This document shows positions 61,279-64,000 of a stretch of DNA of 64,000 nucleotides, in pieces. Under the pieces are notes generated by a model, which saw nothing but the letters and a program-made list of their open reading frames with translations, was not told where the DNA came from and searched no databases. This stretch comes from Acetobacteraceae bacterium (GTDB lineage Bacteria > Pseudomonadota > Alphaproteobacteria > Acetobacterales > Acetobacteraceae), in contig PLSD01000053.1 in NCBI GenBank assembly GCA_003164135.1, positions 1 through 64,000 on the forward strand. Direction: 5' to 3'. Positions within the stretch are counted from its first letter, which is position 1. Each line of letters opens with the position of its first letter. The position numbers were made by a program, and so were the translations under genes.

Positions 61279-61301
61279 CCATAAGGCGCCCCTGATTTTT
61301 A
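61265..61301 (-). terminator. Intrinsic terminator of typA
   Basis: AGGGGCACC-CATAA-GGCGCCCCT hairpin with flanking A-run/T-run. Confidence 0.7.
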
Positions 61302-63134
61302 AGCCGCGTCGCCGGAAGAGCGGTCGGCGCGCTTGCGGGCGTTGGGGTCGAGATGCTTCTTGCGCAGACGCACCGCGGAGGGGGTAACCTCCACCAGCTC
61401 GTCGTCCTCAACATAGGCAATCGCCTGCTCCAGCGTCATCTTGCGGGGCGGAACCAGCAGCAAAGCTTCGTCCTTGCCGGCGGCGCGGATGTTGGTCAGC
61501 TTCTTTTCCTTGACCGGGTTGATGTCGAGGTCGTTCTCGCGCGAATGCTCGCCCAGGATCATACCAACATAAACCTTCTCGCCCGGCGAGACGAACATCA
61601 CGCCGCGGTCCTGCAAGGCGAACAGCGAGTACTGCACGGCCTCACCGTCCTCGGAGGAGATCAGTGCGCCATTCCGGCGGCCTTCGATCTTGCCTTTCCA
61701 CGGGCCGTAGCCAGCGAACAAGCGGTTCATCACGCCGGTGCCGCGCGTGTCGGTGAGGAACTCACCATGGTAGCCAATCAGGCCACGCGACGGGATACGG
61801 AAGGTGAGGCGCTGCTTGCCACCGCCGGACGGGCGGATGTCGGACAGTTCACCCTTGCGGCGGGACATCTTGTCGACGACGGCGCCAGCATAGGGCTCGT
61901 CCACGTCGATCAGCACTTCCTCGTACGGCTCTTCGCGCTCGCCGGTTTCCTCGTTGGTGCGGGTCAGCACGCGCGGGCGGCCGATGGTCAGTTCGAACCC
62001 TTCGCGGCGCATCTGCTCGATGAGCACGCCCAGCTGGAGTTCGCCACGGCCGGAAACTTCAAACGCGTCGGTCTCGGAGCTGTCGGCCACCATGATGGCG
62101 ACGTTGCCTTCGGCTTCCCGATACAGGCGGTCACGGATCTGGCGCGACGTGACCTTTTTGCCTTCACGGCCAGCCAGCGGGCTGTCGTTAATGCGGAAGG
62201 TCATGGACAGGGTCGGCGGGTCGATCGGCGTGGCGGGCAGCGGGCCCGGCAGGTCCATCGAGCCAATAGTGTGAGGGATGGTGGCGTCGGTCAGACCGGC
62301 GACGGCGATAATGTCGCCGGCGGAGACTTCCTCGACCGAAACGCGGTCCAGGCCACGGAAGGAGAGCAGCTTGGTCAGGCGGCCGGTTTCAACCACCGTG
62401 CCATCCAGGCGGAACACTTTTACCGGCATGTTGACGGTAGCGCGGCCCTGCTCGACGCGTCCGGTCAGCACGCGGCCGAGGAACGGGTCGGACTCCAGAA
62501 TGGAGGCAACCATGCCGAACGGCGCGGTTGCATCCAGGTTCGGCGCCGGGACGTGGGAGAGGATTAGGTCGAACAGCGGGGTCAGGCTCTCGCGTGGGTC
62601 GTCGAGGCTTTTCACCGCCCAGCCCTGACGGCCGGAAGCGAACACCATCGGGAAGTCGAGCTGCTCTTCATTGGCGTCCAGCGCCGCGAACAGGTCGAAA
62701 ACCTCGTTATGCACATCGTCCGGGCGGGCGTCGCCACGGTCGATCTTGTTCACCACGACAATCGGCTTCAGGCCACGGGCCAGCGCCTTGCCGAGCACGA
62801 ACTTGGTCTGCGGCAGCACGCCTTCGGCGGCATCCACCAGCAGAACCGCGCCATCGACCATGTTCAGAATACGCTCAACTTCGCCGCCGAAATCGGCGTG
62901 GCCAGGGGTGTCGACGACGTTGATGCGCACACCGTTCCACACCACCGAGGCAACTTTCGCCAGAATGGTAATACCGCGTTCTTTTTCCAGGTCGTTGCGG
63001 TCGAGCGCGCGGTCAGTCACGGTCTGATGGGCGGCATAGGCGCCGGACTGCTTGAGCATCTGGTCGGTCAGCGTAGTTTTGCCATGATCGACGTGTGCGA
63101 TGATGGCGATATTGCGGATTTTTGGAGCGGACAT
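61299..63134 (-). CDS. typA: Translational GTPase TypA/BipA
   Basis: IRNIAIIAHVDHGKTTLTDQMLKQSG; ITILAKVASVVWNGVRINVVDTPGHADFGGEVER; start at MSAPKIRN. Confidence 0.97.
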   Translation of the reverse strand: MSAPKIRNIAIIAHVDHGKTTLTDQMLKQSGAYAAHQTVTDRALDRNDLEKERGITILAKVASVVWNGVRINVVDTPGHADFGGEVERILNMVDGAVLLVDAAEGVLPQTKFVLGKALARGLKPIVVVNKIDRGDARPDDVHNEVFDLFAALDANEEQLDFPMVFASGRQGWAVKSLDDPRESLTPLFDLILSHVPAPNLDATAPFGMVASILESDPFLGRVLTGRVEQGRATVNMPVKVFRLDGTVVETGRLTKLLSFRGLDRVSVEEVSAGDIIAVAGLTDATIPHTIGSMDLPGPLPATPIDPPTLSMTFRINDSPLAGREGKKVTSRQIRDRLYREAEGNVAIMVADSSETDAFEVSGRGELQLGVLIEQMRREGFELTIGRPRVLTRTNEETGEREEPYEEVLIDVDEPYAGAVVDKMSRRKGELSDIRPSGGGKQRLTFRIPSRGLIGYHGEFLTDTRGTGVMNRLFAGYGPWKGKIEGRRNGALISSEDGEAVQYSLFALQDRGVMFVSPGEKVYVGMILGEHSRENDLDINPVKEKKLTNIRAAGKDEALLLVPPRKMTLEQAIAYVEDDELVEVTPSAVRLRKKHLDPNARKRADRSSGDAA

Positions 63135-63382
63135 TTTTGAGCGGCCTGACAGTTGAAGCAATGCTTGGGCCGCTGCCTCGTGTGAACGGAGCAGCGGCCC
63201 AAAAATCGCGCGGAAGATTTCCCGCTCCGCATAGCCATATTGCGCCGCAAAAGCGAGGGCTAAATCGGAATAGGCGCCCTGCGAGGACCTGTAACAGGAA
63301 AATTCATCAAACTGCGGCGCAAAAGCCTCGCCAGACACCGGGCATTTGCGTAAGGATTTGCCCGAACAAAGGTAGGCTTCGC

Positions 63383-64000
63383 TTGAGATTCTTGCTGCTT
63401 GGCATCGGGCTGATGGTAACGCTGGCGCACACCGCCCGCGCTGACTTGCCCCCCAAGGCGGCCTGCGCCGCCGCCGGCCACGCCGCCGAGCAAGCCGCAG
63501 CCTTGCCGCCCAACCTGCTGGTCTCCATCGGCATGGTCGAAAGCGGCCACCCGGACCCGCTCACCGGCCACGTCGCCCCCTGGCCCTGGACCGTGAACGC
63601 CGACGGCAACGGCCAGTACTTTATGGACAAAGCCGCCGCCGAAGCCTTCGTCCGCCTCGCGGAATCCTCCGGCGCGCACGATATCGACGTCGGCTGCTTC
63701 CAGGTCAGCCTGCAAAGCCATCCAGGCGCCTTCGCCACCCTCGACGACGCCTTCGACCCCGCGGAAAACGCCAATTACGCCGCCGACTTCCTGAACCAGC
63801 TGAAAAACCAGACCGGCTCCTGGAATACCGCCATCGCCGATTACCACTCCGCCGAACCCGACCTCGGCCTACCCTACCAGCGCCACGTCCTCGCCGTCTG
63901 GCACGGCATCGGCAACGTGCCGCTCGGCATCGACGCGCAATTCACCGACGCGCTCTACATCGCCCCCGACCCCTACGTCATCATGATGTCCCCCGCCGCC
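63383..64000 (+). CDS. Lytic transglycosylase-like secreted protein, truncated by window edge
   Basis: Open frame from TTG (or ATG 63413) to the end: LLVSIGMVESGHPDPLTG...HDIDVGCFQVSLQSHPGAF...NYAADFLNQL; not in the ORF track because no stop. Confidence 0.7.
   Translation, partial: MRFLLLGIGLMVTLAHTARADLPPKAACAAAGHAAEQAAALPPNLLVSIGMVESGHPDPLTGHVAPWPWTVNADGNGQYFMDKAAAEAFVRLAESSGAHDIDVGCFQVSLQSHPGAFATLDDAFDPAENANYAADFLNQLKNQTGSWNTAIADYHSAEPDLGLPYQRHVLAVWHGIGNVPLGIDAQFTDALYIAPDPYVIMMSPAA

Noticed and set aside
61353-62567. 404-aa + strand ORF
   Set aside because: Antisense shadow of typA.

Overview
GC-rich window, probably from an acidophilic or acetic-acid-type alphaproteobacterium (inferred from gene content). 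Blocks from left to right: (1) a minus-strand uptake [NiFe]-hydrogenase operon, hupSLC-hupD-G-H-I-hypA-hypB (254-7028). The small subunit has the extra-cysteine signature of O2-tolerant group 1d enzymes. (2) A minus-strand group 3b (sulfhydrogenase-type) NAD(P)-linked [NiFe]-hydrogenase operon (7136-12087). It contains a translationally coupled stand-alone cyclic-nucleotide-binding-domain protein and lies directly downstream of a DUF2849-sulfite reductase fusion plus DUF934 gene (12152-14618). (3) Cytochrome bo-type quinol oxidase cyoABCD (15112-19198). (4) An AT-rich intergenic region with a perfect FNR box and two Fur-like boxes. (5) A 2-oxoacid:ferredoxin oxidoreductase (korAB-like) operon with a ferredoxin-fused GltD-like flavoprotein (19919-24599). 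(6) A large exopolysaccharide locus (about 25.3-60.5 kb): manC, acyltransferases, GH16, sulfotransferase, UDP-galactopyranose mutase, GMC oxidoreductase, glycosyltransferases, flippase, Wzc/Wza/Wzy, an Fe/2OG oxygenase preceded by a G21 homopolymer, a SGNH hydrolase-RTX-Hint autoprocessing protein, a plant-like GDP-mannose 3,5-epimerase, a fucosyltransferase-like protein and a nucleotide-sugar dehydrogenase. (7) tRNA-Arg(CCG), a Nudix hydrolase, typA/bipA and a lytic transglycosylase running off the right edge. The strongest leads are the cNMP-domain protein embedded in the group 3b hydrogenase/sulfite reductase neighbourhood, the secreted SGNH-Hint protein and GME/fucosyltransferase-like pair of the EPS locus, the G21 tract, and a shared FNR/FixK-type box pattern upstream of the redox operons. 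All calls come from reading the sequence and ORF track; no database search was run.
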